19,058 nt of DNA from Oscillospiraceae bacterium (GCA_018265835.1 JABLYK010000040.1:1-19058), one strand, 5' to 3'; numbered from the stretch's first letter, positions 1 through 7,509 are shown. Made by a program: numbers and translations. The notes: generated by a model not told the origin, from the letters alone.

Positions 1-2
1 TG

Positions 3-41
3 GCGCTGGCCGGCTTCATTGCCCCGATTATCTTCAAATAA
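3..41 (+). CDS. C-terminal end of a probable membrane transporter (partial)
   Basis: The reading frame open from the window edge encodes ALAGFIAPIIFK and ends in TAA at 39-41. The peptide is strongly hydrophobic and ends in a lysine, as the last transmembrane helix of an integral membrane transporter would. The stop lies 23 nt before the amidohydrolase start with no terminator between, so the two genes are probably cotranscribed, and the transporter may import the amidohydrolase substrate. The family cannot be named from 12 residues. The stop and frame are seen; the transporter role is inference. Confidence 0.45.
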   Translation, partial: ALAGFIAPIIFK

Positions 42-64
42 GTTCGAAAGAAAGGAATATTGCT

Positions 65-1309
65 ATGAAAAAACGTATCAAATGTGGCTGGCTTTTTACC
101 GCAGAAAATGAAGATGTCCAGCAGGATATGGAGATCCTGATAGAGGGCGAGCAAATTTTGAAAATCGGGAAGATGGGGGCATTTGACGGCGAAAGCGCAG
201 AAACGATCGACTTGCGTAATCAGTTTGTGATGCCCGGTCTGATCGACGCGCACACGCATATCAGCATGAAAGGCCAGTTGGACACGATTCCGCTTTTTCA
301 AGCGCTTCCGGGCGATATCATGATTGACGCGATGGAAAATGCCAAAGCGGATTTCATGGCAGGCTTTACAACTCTTCGGGATGTTGGATCCATATTTTAT
401 GTGGATGTTGCGCTGCGGAATGCCATCAATCAAAAACGGGTAGCTGGACCGCGGATGCTTGTTTCCGGATTTATGCTTTCCAGTACCGGCGGTCATGTAG
501 ACGGGCACTTTTCTCCCCATATCAAAGAGCAGGCGTTGGGCTGTGTGGTTGACAGCCCTGACGAAGCACGGCGCGCGGCCAGAACGAACTTCAAATATGG
601 CGCGGATATTTTGAAAATGGCCGCGACGGGAGGCGTGATGTCCTTTGGGGATGCGCCGGGAGCAGTAGATCTTACATATGAAGAAATGCGAGCGGCTGTC
701 GAAATTGCAACTGCGCACGGGCATACTTCTTCTGTACACGCGCACGGCGCGGACGGGATCAAAAATGCGGTTCTTGCAGGCGTAACCTCGATTGAACACG
801 GGATGCTGATTGACGAGGAAGGCATGCAGCTTTTGGTGGAACACGGAACCTATCTCATTCCGACAATCGTTGCCGCTGACCGCATCCGTGAAGGCGGAGA
901 AAATGGTCTTCTTGCACCGTGGATGTTCGCAAAGGCACAGCAGTGTCTGGAAAAACACCAGAAAAATCTCCAGCATATGCGGCAGCTTGGGGTGAAAATC
1001 GGCTTTGGCACAGACGTTGGAACGGCCCTGAATTATCACGGGAAACAAGCGGATGAGTTTGAACTGATGGTTGAATGCGGTTTCCGTCCGGCTGAAACGC
1101 TGCTGGCAGCAACGAAAGTGAATGCCGCTTTGATGAAGATGGACGACCGGATTGGCTCCATAGAAGCGGGGAAATTTGCTGATATTGTCGCTTTTGAAAA
1201 AAATCCTCTGGAAGATATTTCTGCAATGAGATCTTGCTGTTTTGTGATGAAGGGCGGAGAGGTTTATAAACATGCGTCAAATCTGTCCGTTGATGTTCAG
1301 AATATTTGA
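65..1309 (+). CDS. Metal-dependent amidohydrolase, imidazolonepropionase/prolidase-like
   Basis: A 414-residue cytoplasmic hydrolase of the amidohydrolase superfamily, in the branch annotated as imidazolonepropionase-like or Xaa-Pro dipeptidase-like, which cleaves C-N bonds in cyclic amides or acylated amino acids. The metal-site elements appear in order: DAHTH (H63, H65), the ILKMAATGG segment whose K184 would be the carboxylated bridging lysine, SVHAHG (H225), IEHG (H245) and GFGTDVG (D317). Small beta-sandwich segments sit at both ends (about 1-57 and 365-402), as usual for the family. The start follows an AAAGGA ribosome site at 51-56, 8 nt upstream. It follows a probable transporter gene and is closed by a terminator. 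Codon use is AT-richer than in genes to its right. The exact substrate is unknown. Confidence 0.85.
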   Translation: MKKRIKCGWLFTAENEDVQQDMEILIEGEQILKIGKMGAFDGESAETIDLRNQFVMPGLIDAHTHISMKGQLDTIPLFQALPGDIMIDAMENAKADFMAGFTTLRDVGSIFYVDVALRNAINQKRVAGPRMLVSGFMLSSTGGHVDGHFSPHIKEQALGCVVDSPDEARRAARTNFKYGADILKMAATGGVMSFGDAPGAVDLTYEEMRAAVEIATAHGHTSSVHAHGADGIKNAVLAGVTSIEHGMLIDEEGMQLLVEHGTYLIPTIVAADRIREGGENGLLAPWMFAKAQQCLEKHQKNLQHMRQLGVKIGFGTDVGTALNYHGKQADEFELMVECGFRPAETLLAATKVNAALMKMDDRIGSIEAGKFADIVAFEKNPLEDISAMRSCCFVMKGGEVYKHASNLSVDVQNI

Positions 1310-1315
1310 ATTTTT

Positions 1316-1348
1316 AATAAAAGCCCTCAAATTTTGAGGGCTTTTATT
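1316..1348 (+). terminator. Rho-independent terminator after the amidohydrolase
   Basis: A perfect 15-bp inverted repeat (1316-1330 with 1334-1348) encloses an ATT loop, 7 bases after the amidohydrolase stop. The core is GCCCTCAA/TTGAGGGC, flanked by A-rich and T-rich arms, so the right arm supplies the T tract. It ends the left-edge operon and isolates it from the LysR gene. Confidence 0.9.
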
Positions 1349-1421
1349 GATTCTTGGAGCCGATTGAAAGCGAGAAATCGCACCAGCCAGCGTTAATTGG
1401 GAATTTCATGCACGAAACACA

Positions 1422-1450
1422 TTGCTTTCAGAAAGCAAATTCACTATAAT
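1422..1450 (+). promoter_or_regulatory. Sigma-A promoter of the LysR gene with overlapping operator-like dyad
   Basis: TTGCTT at 1422-1427 and TATAAT at 1445-1450 are separated by exactly 17 nt. The -35 element lies inside a 7-bp inverted repeat, TTGCTTT-CAG-AAAGCAA (1422-1438), which occupies the first part of the spacer. A dyad here would suit binding by the LysR protein encoded downstream (autoregulation is common in that family). The promoter is seen; its regulation is inferred. Transcripts would carry a leader of about 130 nt before the regulator start. Confidence 0.65.
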
Positions 1451-1585
1451 ACTTAAAATAGCTTTCGCACGGATGCTTTGCCCATGGGATGGAACATGTT
1501 TTTTCAACCAGATACCTCGTTTAGATGAAGATTCCGTACGGAGGCCTGTATTTGAAAGCTCTTTATGATGGGAGGCGTTGCGGGT

Positions 1586-2500
1586 ATGACAATTCTTGAA
1601 CTGCAATATTTTGTTGAGGTTGCACAGCAGAAAAACTTTACAAAGGCTGCCGAGGCGCTGTTTGTGACAGAACCGACAATTTCCTACCATATTAAGAAGC
1701 TGGAAAAAAAGCTAGGAACTACATTAATCAGTCGGACAACAAAATATGTTACGCTCACCCCCGAAGGGGAACACTTTTATACGCAGGCACGCATTGCTGT
1801 TGATGCATATAACGGATTGAAACAGTTGGCCGAGAGCTTTTCCAAGCCGAATACACAGTCAATCCGTTTGGGTATGACATCAGTATTATATGAGTACTAT
1901 GTCAAGCAGGAATTGGACCAGTATCAAAAAACGCATGGTGAAACGCTGAAACTTCTTCTGAAGGATGAGGATTCTCTGCTGAAAGCACTGCAAGCCAAAC
2001 AGATTGACTTCGCCATTATAAGGATGTATGAATTCACAAAGGATTATTTTGACGCTTCCCTATATGATACAATATCCTTTTTTTCCGAACCCGTATATAT
2101 CATTCTCAGCCCCAAACTGATCCAGAAAGGTCAGACGTCGATTTCCCCAGAAGAAATCGGAAATTTTGCATTTTATACCGCCAGAGAAGACGGGTATATC
2201 GCGTATATTCTGGAGAAATTGCGCGGGTTCTGCAAACATCCAATACAAGATTACAATATCCGGGCAGATGATTTCTCGGTACTCCTAAGTGCAGTTTCTG
2301 AGGGAAAAGCGATCACCTTGGCAGGAAAATCAATTGCTGAGCGATTGACAGCAACGTGCAGAGAGGATTATGCTGTAGGTGCTCTGCCGATTGAGCCGGG
2401 CTTTCGCCAAAGCCTGCAACTGGTTTATCTGAAGAATCGAAGACTGTCGGAACAGGAAAAAGACTTTTTTGAACTGTTGAAAAGCAAAAATTGGACTTGA
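1586..2500 (+). CDS. LysR-type transcriptional regulator
   Basis: A 304-residue LysR-family regulator. Residues 1-60 form the winged helix-turn-helix: LELQYFVEVAQ, then NFTKAAEALFVTEPTISYHI as the recognition unit, then KKLEKKLGTTLISRTT. From about residue 85 follows the periplasmic-binding-like effector domain. I chose ATG 1586 rather than the in-frame ATGs at 1565 or 1568 because GGGAGG (1570-1575) lies 10 nt upstream and the family consensus begins at MTILELQYF. It reads in the same direction as the amidohydrolase but is separated by a terminator and has its own promoter. Likely targets are the adjacent amidohydrolase/transporter genes or the M20 gene downstream; the effector is unknown. 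Base composition is clearly AT-richer than the genes after 2500. Confidence 0.93.
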   Translation: MTILELQYFVEVAQQKNFTKAAEALFVTEPTISYHIKKLEKKLGTTLISRTTKYVTLTPEGEHFYTQARIAVDAYNGLKQLAESFSKPNTQSIRLGMTSVLYEYYVKQELDQYQKTHGETLKLLLKDEDSLLKALQAKQIDFAIIRMYEFTKDYFDASLYDTISFFSEPVYIILSPKLIQKGQTSISPEEIGNFAFYTAREDGYIAYILEKLRGFCKHPIQDYNIRADDFSVLLSAVSEGKAITLAGKSIAERLTATCREDYAVGALPIEPGFRQSLQLVYLKNRRLSEQEKDFFELLKSKNWT

Positions 2501-2588
2501 ATCATGCTTTGCTTTGAGCTGCCATGCCCTTCCTGTCAACTGGGCGCGGCTGCACTTCCGAAGTCCGCATTTGAAAGGAGTTTTTCCT

Positions 2589-3812
2589 ATGGAAGCACAA
2601 ACACTGCTGCAGGAGGCGCAGGCACTGCGTGAGACGCTGGTGTCGCACCGGCGGTATCTGCACACGCACCCGGGCACAGGCTTTGAAATTGAAGACACCG
2701 TCGCCTACGTAAAGCAGGAGCTGACCCGGATGGGCTACGAACCGAAGCCCTGCGGCAAGGCGGGCGTCGTCGCGTGCGTGGGCGGCAAGCGCGGCGGAAA
2801 GGTGTTCCTGCTGCGTGCGGATATGGACGCGCTGCCCATCCGCGAGGAGGCGGACGTGGACTTTGCGTCCGGCAATGGAAACATGCACGCGTGCGGGCAC
2901 GACATGCACACGGCCATGCTGCTCGGCGCGGCAGCGCTTCTGAAGCGGCACGAGGACGCGCTTTCCGGTACGGTCAAGCTGATGTTCCAGCCCGCCGAGG
3001 AAATCTTCGCCGGCTCGCACGACATGATCGAAGCAGGTTTGCTGCGAAACCCGGACGTGGACGCGGCGATGATGATCCACGTCATGGCCAGCACACCGTT
3101 CCCCGCCGGGACGGTGATTGTGGCCGCGCCCGGCGTGAGCGCACCCGCCGCCGATTATTTTGAAATTCAGGTGCAGGGCAAGGGCTGCCACGGCTCGATG
3201 CCGAACAACGGTGTCGATCCGCTGAGCGCCGCAGCGCACATTCTGATCGCCCTGCAGGAGATTCACGCGCGGGAGCTTGCCATGAGCGAGCAGGCTGTTC
3301 TGACGATCGGCACGCTGCACGCCGGAACCGCCGCGAACGCCATTCCGGATACGGCAGTGCTGGGCGGCAGCATCCGCACTTTTGACGAGGAGACGCGCGC
3401 CTTTCTCAAGCGGCGGCTGACGGAGATTTCCGAGAGCGTCGCCGCGGCGTTCCGGGCAACTGCAACGGTCACGTTTGGTACCGGCTGCCCGACGCTGCAC
3501 AATGACGCCGCACTCTCCGGGCGCATGCTGACGTATGCCCGCGAGCTGCTGGGGTCAGACCGGGCCTTTTCCCTCGCGGAGCTGCAAAGCGCGGACGGCG
3601 GGCAGAAGATGTCCAAATCCGCCGGTTCCGAGGACTTTGCCTATGTGAGTCAGGAGGTGCCGTCCGTCATGCTGGCGCTCGCCGCCGGCACACCGGAGAT
3701 GGGTTATTCCTACCCGCAGCACCACCCGATGGTCAAGTTTGACGAGGACGCACTGCCCAGCGGCTGCGCCATCTTCACCTACGCCGCCATGCGCTGGCTG
3801 GCGGAGTCGTGA
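2589..3812 (+). CDS. M20 family amidohydrolase (N-acyl-amino acid / hippurate / IAA-amino acid hydrolase type)
   Basis: A 407-residue cytoplasmic metallo-amidohydrolase of peptidase family M20D, which removes acyl groups from amino acids or short peptides. Visible motifs: ADMDALPI (78-84), HACGHDMHTAM (100-110; C102 and H104 as metal ligands), QPAEE (134-138; E137 as general base, E138 as ligand), IHV (H164), the dimerisation-domain segment GCHGSMPNNGVDPLSAA (199-215) and the C-terminal GSEDF plus HHPMVKFDE (ligand at H378/H379). ATG 2589 is preferred to the upstream ATG 2514 because GAAAGGAG at 2573-2580 precedes it and the family N-terminus starts here. It is the first gene of an operon with the glycosyltransferase-like and Nudix genes. 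No clear promoter is seen in the 88-nt gap after the LysR gene, so read-through from that gene is possible. Confidence 0.92.
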   Translation: MEAQTLLQEAQALRETLVSHRRYLHTHPGTGFEIEDTVAYVKQELTRMGYEPKPCGKAGVVACVGGKRGGKVFLLRADMDALPIREEADVDFASGNGNMHACGHDMHTAMLLGAAALLKRHEDALSGTVKLMFQPAEEIFAGSHDMIEAGLLRNPDVDAAMMIHVMASTPFPAGTVIVAAPGVSAPAADYFEIQVQGKGCHGSMPNNGVDPLSAAAHILIALQEIHARELAMSEQAVLTIGTLHAGTAANAIPDTAVLGGSIRTFDEETRAFLKRRLTEISESVAAAFRATATVTFGTGCPTLHNDAALSGRMLTYARELLGSDRAFSLAELQSADGGQKMSKSAGSEDFAYVSQEVPSVMLALAAGTPEMGYSYPQHHPMVKFDEDALPSGCAIFTYAAMRWLAES

Positions 3813-5131
3813 GGGCACAGTGCAAGCGGCCGGAGGTTTGGATCTCCGGCATTGGTCTGCTGGCGCTCGGCGCGCTGTTCGTGCTCTGGTGGCGCGCGAC
3901 GCCGGGCGTCACTGCGCCGGGGCGCATGGCGGCGCTGCTGAGCGCGGCGCTCTTCGCTGCGGTATGCCTGCGGTTTGTGCCGCGCTGGATGGCATTCTGG
4001 CGGGATGCGCCGGTGCTTCAACCGGCGCAGCAGGATGCCCCGCCCCACTTCTCTCTGAACCTGTTTTTCGCGCTGCTGGCCGTGGACGCGGCGGTGATCC
4101 TGCTGGTGTATCTGCTGCGGGCCGCGCTGGGCTACCGGGAATCGTTCGTGGAGTCCCTGCGGTTCTGGACGTGTACGGACAGCCAGCACTATCTGGACAT
4201 CGCGCGCGACTGGTATCTCTCCGAGGGGCCGTGGGACCGGCTGGTGCAGCTTGTGTTCCTGCCCGGCTATCCGCTCGCGGTGCGTACCATGGCGCTCGTT
4301 GTGGGCGATTACCTCTATGCCGGGCTGCTCGTGTCGGCGCTCGCGTTCGCGCTCTCGGGGTGCGTGTTCTACCGGCTGCTGCGGCTGGACAGGCCCCACG
4401 CCGACGCGCTGCGGACGCTGAAATATCTCTGCATTCTGCCGGGCGCGTTCTTCTTCACCGCACCGATGAGCGAGAGCCTGTTTCTGCTGCTGTGCCTCGC
4501 GTGCGTGTACTGCGCGCGGGTGCGGCGCTGGTATCTTGCAGGCCTGCTGGGCGGACTTGCGGCGTTCACACGGTCGCTCGGCATCGTGCTGCTGGTGCCG
4601 GTGCTCTGGGAGCTGGTGGCCGGCCGGCGGGCGGGCGGCGCAGGACGCTTTCTCGCGCTGCTGCTCATCCCGCTGGGCTTTGCGGCGTACTGCGGCGTGA
4701 ACTACGCCGTCGCGGGCGACCCGTTTCAGTTCATGACCTACCAGAGCGTCCACTGGGGACAGCATCTGGGCCTGTTTTTCAACACGGCGGCATATCAGCT
4801 CGAGCACATTTTCAGCGCGGACGTGCACACGGCGCTGGGGCTGTGGCTCCCGAACGTGATATACAGCTTTGCGGCGTTGGTGCTGCTGTTTTTCGCTGCG
4901 CCGCGGATGCGCCCGAGCGATCTGGCGTTTTTCCTCGCGTATTACGTGGTGGCCATCGGCGCAACATGGCTGCTGAGCGCGCCGCGCTATCTCGTGGCGC
5001 TGTATCCCGTGCCCATGGCGCTCGGCGCGGTGACGCGAACCAAGCGCGCCGACCGCATCATGACCGGCTGCTGCGCAAGTTTCTATCTACTCTACGCCTG
5101 CGCGTTCGTGCTGCGCTGGCAAGTCTGGTAA
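3809..5131 (+). CDS. Polytopic membrane protein, PIG-V-like mannosyltransferase (GT-C fold)
   Basis: A 440-residue integral membrane protein with about ten hydrophobic helices. It resembles bacterial members of the PIG-V mannosyltransferase family, which use lipid-linked sugars on the outer face of the membrane. Supporting motifs: TDSQHYLDIA (123-132), where the acidic residue of the first extracytoplasmic loop sits; FLPGYPL (150-156); APMSESLFLL (218-227); and LAGLLGGLAAFTRSLG (243-258). The GTG start overlaps the M20 stop (GTGA at 3809-3812), so translation is probably coupled; the next in-frame ATG (3926) would remove the first helix. The Nudix gene follows 16 nt after its stop. The acceptor is unknown. 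The family call comes from motif pattern and is less certain than the membrane topology. Confidence 0.75.
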   Translation: MRAQCKRPEVWISGIGLLALGALFVLWWRATPGVTAPGRMAALLSAALFAAVCLRFVPRWMAFWRDAPVLQPAQQDAPPHFSLNLFFALLAVDAAVILLVYLLRAALGYRESFVESLRFWTCTDSQHYLDIARDWYLSEGPWDRLVQLVFLPGYPLAVRTMALVVGDYLYAGLLVSALAFALSGCVFYRLLRLDRPHADALRTLKYLCILPGAFFFTAPMSESLFLLLCLACVYCARVRRWYLAGLLGGLAAFTRSLGIVLLVPVLWELVAGRRAGGAGRFLALLLIPLGFAAYCGVNYAVAGDPFQFMTYQSVHWGQHLGLFFNTAAYQLEHIFSADVHTALGLWLPNVIYSFAALVLLFFAAPRMRPSDLAFFLAYYVVAIGATWLLSAPRYLVALYPVPMALGAVTRTKRADRIMTGCCASFYLLYACAFVLRWQVW

Positions 5132-5147
5132 AAGGAAGCAAGTTTTT

Positions 5148-5693
5148 ATGGAAAATCTGATCGAGACCCAACTGACCTCGGAGGAGATCTTCGACGGCAG
5201 AATTCTGCATCTCTACAACGACACCGTCCGCCTGCCGAACGGCAAAACCGCCTCGCGCGAGGTGACGCGGCACGTCGGTGCGGTGTGCGTCGTGCCGCTG
5301 CTGGACGACGGGCGCGTCATCGTGGAGCGGCAGTTTCGCTATCCGGTGAACGAGGTCATCACGGAGATCCCCGCCGGCAAGCGCGACAGCAAGGACGAGG
5401 ACCCGGCGCTTGCCGCGCGGCGCGAGCTGCGCGAGGAGACCGGCATCGAGGCAAAGGAGCTGATCTGCCTCGGCAAATTCTACCCCGCCGCCGCGTACTC
5501 CGACGAGGTGATCTGGATGTACTTAGCCAAGGGGCTGGCCTTCGGCGAGCAGCAGCTCGACGACGACGAGTTTCTGAACGTCACCGCCGTTCCGCTTGAG
5601 ACGCTTGTGCGCGACATCATGGACGGCAAAATCCCCGACGCGAAAACGCAGGCCGCCGTCATGCGCGTGTACTGCATGGAAAAGGGACTTTGA
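5148..5693 (+). CDS. nudF: Nudix hydrolase, ADP-ribose pyrophosphatase type
   Basis: A 181-residue cytosolic Nudix hydrolase that most likely cleaves ADP-ribose to AMP and ribose-5-phosphate. The N-terminal part (FDGRILHLYNDTVRLPNGK) and the RQFRYPVNEVITEIPAGK segment (61-78) are typical of ADP-ribose pyrophosphatases. The catalytic Nudix box runs from G77 to I100 and keeps RRELREETGI (91-100), but has one extra residue between G77 and E84 compared with the Gx5E consensus. Start ATG 5148 has AAAGGAAG at 5131-5138. It is last in the operon and is followed by a strong terminator. ADP-ribose activity is a family inference. Confidence 0.9.
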   Translation: MENLIETQLTSEEIFDGRILHLYNDTVRLPNGKTASREVTRHVGAVCVVPLLDDGRVIVERQFRYPVNEVITEIPAGKRDSKDEDPALAARRELREETGIEAKELICLGKFYPAAAYSDEVIWMYLAKGLAFGEQQLDDDEFLNVTAVPLETLVRDIMDGKIPDAKTQAAVMRVYCMEKGL

Positions 5694-5741
5694 GCGTTAT
5701 GTAAACTGCCGCAGCGGCGCGCCGCTTCTTCCACACGCGAC

Positions 5742-5788
5742 AAAACCCAGACCGGGCACGGCAAAAAGCCGTGCCCGGTCTGGGTTTT
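5742..5788. terminator. Bidirectional terminator between convergent Nudix and DUF362 genes
   Basis: A perfect 21-bp inverted repeat (5742-5762 with 5768-5788) with an AAAAA loop. The core is CCCAGACCGGGCACGGC and its complement, bounded by AAAA on the left and TTTT on the right, so it can end transcription in both directions. The DUF362 stop codon lies directly beside its right arm (5789-5791). Confidence 0.95.
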
Positions 5789-6925
5789 TCATTTTGTCAC
5801 GAGCCGCGCAAGCAGCGAGCGGTGGACCGTGATGGCGCCCTTGGGGCAGAATTCCTGACAGCAGAAGCAGCGGATGCAGTCGTCCCGGCGCAGGCGCGCC
5901 TTGCCGTTTACAACCCTGGCCATGCCCATGGGGCATACCTGCTCGCACTTGCCGCAGCCGACGCATTTGGTCTTGTCCACCTTGGGGCCGGGCGCAAAAT
6001 ACTGCTCCAGAAACGCGCTCACGCCGGGGAGCTTCTCGTGGAACTTGATGTCCTTCGGCGGGGGGAGTTTTTCAAAATCCGGCTGCGCAAACGCATCCGG
6101 GTCGCCGAAGACGGAGAGCTTGCGCCAGTCGTCCGGGCAGAGGCCGCGCGCGATGCTGGCCTTGACCGTGCCCGCGTCCTCGTTGGGAATCCCGATCAGG
6201 TGCGCGCAGACGAGGTCAGCGGCGTAGGGCGTGCGCGCGGCGAGCAGCGCGCCCATGTGCCGGGGCGTGCCCTGCGTGGGGCCGTTGCCCTCCATGCACA
6301 GCACCGCATCCACCAGCGTCAGGCGCGGGCGGATGTACTCGTTCAGATCGACGAGCATGCTGCAAAAATCGTCCGTGCGCGGGTGCAGGTAGTGAAATTC
6401 CGGCTTGCGCGTGCCGGGGATGCTGCCGAAGAAATTCTTCACCGCGCAGCTCATGCCCGCCATCGCGTGCGTTTTCAGCTTGCAGAAGTCGATCACGCAG
6501 TCGGCTTCGTCCAGCCACGATGTGCACGGGAACGCCTGCACCGTTTTCCCCGCCGGGAAGGAGACCTCCTTCTGCGAGAAATTGTGGTTGAGCGCTGCGC
6601 CAACCGATTCGACGGCGCGCATCCCGGTTCCGCTGTAGATGGCGTTCACCCACGCGGCGTTCCACGGGCCGCCGGGGCTGTCCCCCACCACGACCTGCGC
6701 GCCGCGCTCGATCAGGAGCCGGCACAGCTCCGTCACCAGCACCGGGTGCGTCACCGCGCCGGTTTCGGGCTTCATCTTTGCGACCAGATTCGCCTTAACG
6801 GCGATTTTCATGCCGGGCGTGACCCAGTCCAGCCCGCCGACCGGCTCGACTGCCGCGAGAATCGCGCTGCGCGCCGTGGCCGGTTCATAGTCCAGGCACG
6901 CGACAATGGAAACGTCATAGCTCAT
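5789..6925 (-). CDS. DUF362 protein with C-terminal double [4Fe-4S] ferredoxin domain
   Basis: A 378-residue cytoplasmic iron-sulfur protein. Residues 1 to about 300 are the DUF362 domain (for example VKANLVAK 43-50, VVVGDSPGGP 78-87, DFCKLKTHAMAGMS 146-159, VKNFFGSIPG 162-171). Residues about 315-378 form a ferredoxin domain with two cluster motifs: CVGCGKCEQVCP (C321, C324, C327, C331) and CIRCFCCQEFCP (C350, C353, C356, C360, plus an extra C355). Proteins of this architecture are common in anaerobes and presumed redox-active, but their reaction is not established. ATG 6925 was chosen because GGAGGT at 6931-6936 precedes it; the longer frame up to 6982 adds no family-like sequence and would cover the promoter. 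Convergent with the Nudix gene. Confidence 0.88.
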   Translation of the reverse strand: MSYDVSIVACLDYEPATARSAILAAVEPVGGLDWVTPGMKIAVKANLVAKMKPETGAVTHPVLVTELCRLLIERGAQVVVGDSPGGPWNAAWVNAIYSGTGMRAVESVGAALNHNFSQKEVSFPAGKTVQAFPCTSWLDEADCVIDFCKLKTHAMAGMSCAVKNFFGSIPGTRKPEFHYLHPRTDDFCSMLVDLNEYIRPRLTLVDAVLCMEGNGPTQGTPRHMGALLAARTPYAADLVCAHLIGIPNEDAGTVKASIARGLCPDDWRKLSVFGDPDAFAQPDFEKLPPPKDIKFHEKLPGVSAFLEQYFAPGPKVDKTKCVGCGKCEQVCPMGMARVVNGKARLRRDDCIRCFCCQEFCPKGAITVHRSLLARLVTK

Positions 6926-6953
6926 AGGGCACCTCCAAAACAGGACTGCTTGC

Positions 6954-6982
6954 AGGATAGCACAAACCGGCGCCGGATGCAA
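6954..6982 (-). promoter_or_regulatory. Promoter of the DUF362/ferredoxin gene
   Basis: On the minus strand, TTGCAT (-35, 6977-6982) and TATCCT (-10, 6954-6959) are separated by exactly 17 nt, with TGC just before the -10 as an extended element. The spacer contains the perfect palindrome CCGGCGCCGG (6967-6976). The predicted start of transcription is about 20 nt before the ribosome site. Confidence 0.65.
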
Positions 6983-7003
6983 TCCGCCGCCGGTTGGATG
7001 ATT

Positions 7004-7321
7004 TTAATTTATCTCGGTCTGAACCGCTTCCCACTCGTCCACGCCCCAGACGTCCGCGTAGGAAATGCCGAGCGCGCCGGGATACATCGCAAATACAACT
7101 GTATCTCCCTCGTTGGTAGACCTATATAGCTTTCCAGCCACCTCCATCTCATCTGGCACAACATCTCCATCCAATTGCAAATAACAGGAGCCAAACTTTC
7201 CTGCCGTCTCATACTTTCCAGTTACCGTTGCATATTTCACGAACATCGTTGATCGGTCAAAAACATAATTCGACGCTGTTACAATGCTGAGCGATAGGAC
7301 AAGTACCGAAAAAAAGATCAT
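7004..7321 (-). CDS. Small single-pass membrane protein of unknown function
   Basis: I do not recognise this protein. From ATG 7321 it has 105 residues: an N-terminal hydrophobic segment (IFFSVLVLSLSIVTA, residues 2-16) acting as signal anchor, then a polar, beta-rich domain of about 85 residues ending in EAVQTEIN. A longer frame begins at TTG 7369, but ATG 7321 has a GAAGG site 7 nt upstream and starts directly at the membrane segment, so I prefer it. The gene is AT-richer and uses A/T-ending codons more than both neighbours. It precedes the DUF362 gene on the same strand but with that gene's promoter between, and diverges from mrp. No clear promoter is seen. Confidence 0.6.
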   Translation of the reverse strand: MIFFSVLVLSLSIVTASNYVFDRSTMFVKYATVTGKYETAGKFGSCYLQLDGDVVPDEMEVAGKLYRSTNEGDTVVFAMYPGALGISYADVWGVDEWEAVQTEIN

Positions 7322-7444
7322 AATCCAGCCTTCACAGCCAATTTCACTCTTTCTGTGCACTACCCACAAATTCGTTCTTGCAAATCAACCACGTCTTCAA
7401 ATCGACATATGTCAGAAATATTTTTCAATTCCCCGACCTGTCGG

Positions 7445-7472
7445 TTGACTTCCTTCCGTTTCTGGGTATAAT
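7445..7472 (+). promoter_or_regulatory. Strong sigma-A promoter of the Mrp-family gene
   Basis: TTGACT (7445-7450) and a perfect TATAAT (7467-7472) with a 16-nt spacer, about 40 nt before the gene start. Immediately upstream of the -35 is a short dyad CCGAC-CT-GTCGG (7433-7444), and a perfect 10-bp palindrome GACATATGTC lies at 7404-7413. Either could be an operator, but nothing identifies the regulator. Confidence 0.8.
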
Positions 7473-7509
7473 ATAGAATCACGGAATTATAAAACACGGA
7501 GGATTCAAC

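Noticed and set aside
1526..1600. Short leader frame (MKIPYGGLYLKALYDG...) overlapping the LysR start
   Set aside because: No ribosome site upstream and no sign of selection; the GGGAGG site belongs to the LysR gene.
3779..4828. Long minus-strand open frame opposite the PIG-V-like gene
   Set aside because: Arg/His/Gln-rich translation without motifs, typical of the antisense of a GC-rich gene; the plus strand has clear membrane helices and operon spacing.
5771..7129. 452-codon plus-strand frame across the DUF362 gene
   Set aside because: Low-complexity Arg/Ala translation; the minus strand encodes perfect [4Fe-4S] motifs with promoter and ribosome site.
7404..7413. Palindrome GACATATGTC upstream of mrp
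   Set aside because: A 10-bp palindrome can arise by chance and lies about 30 nt before the -35; kept only as a note in the promoter entry.
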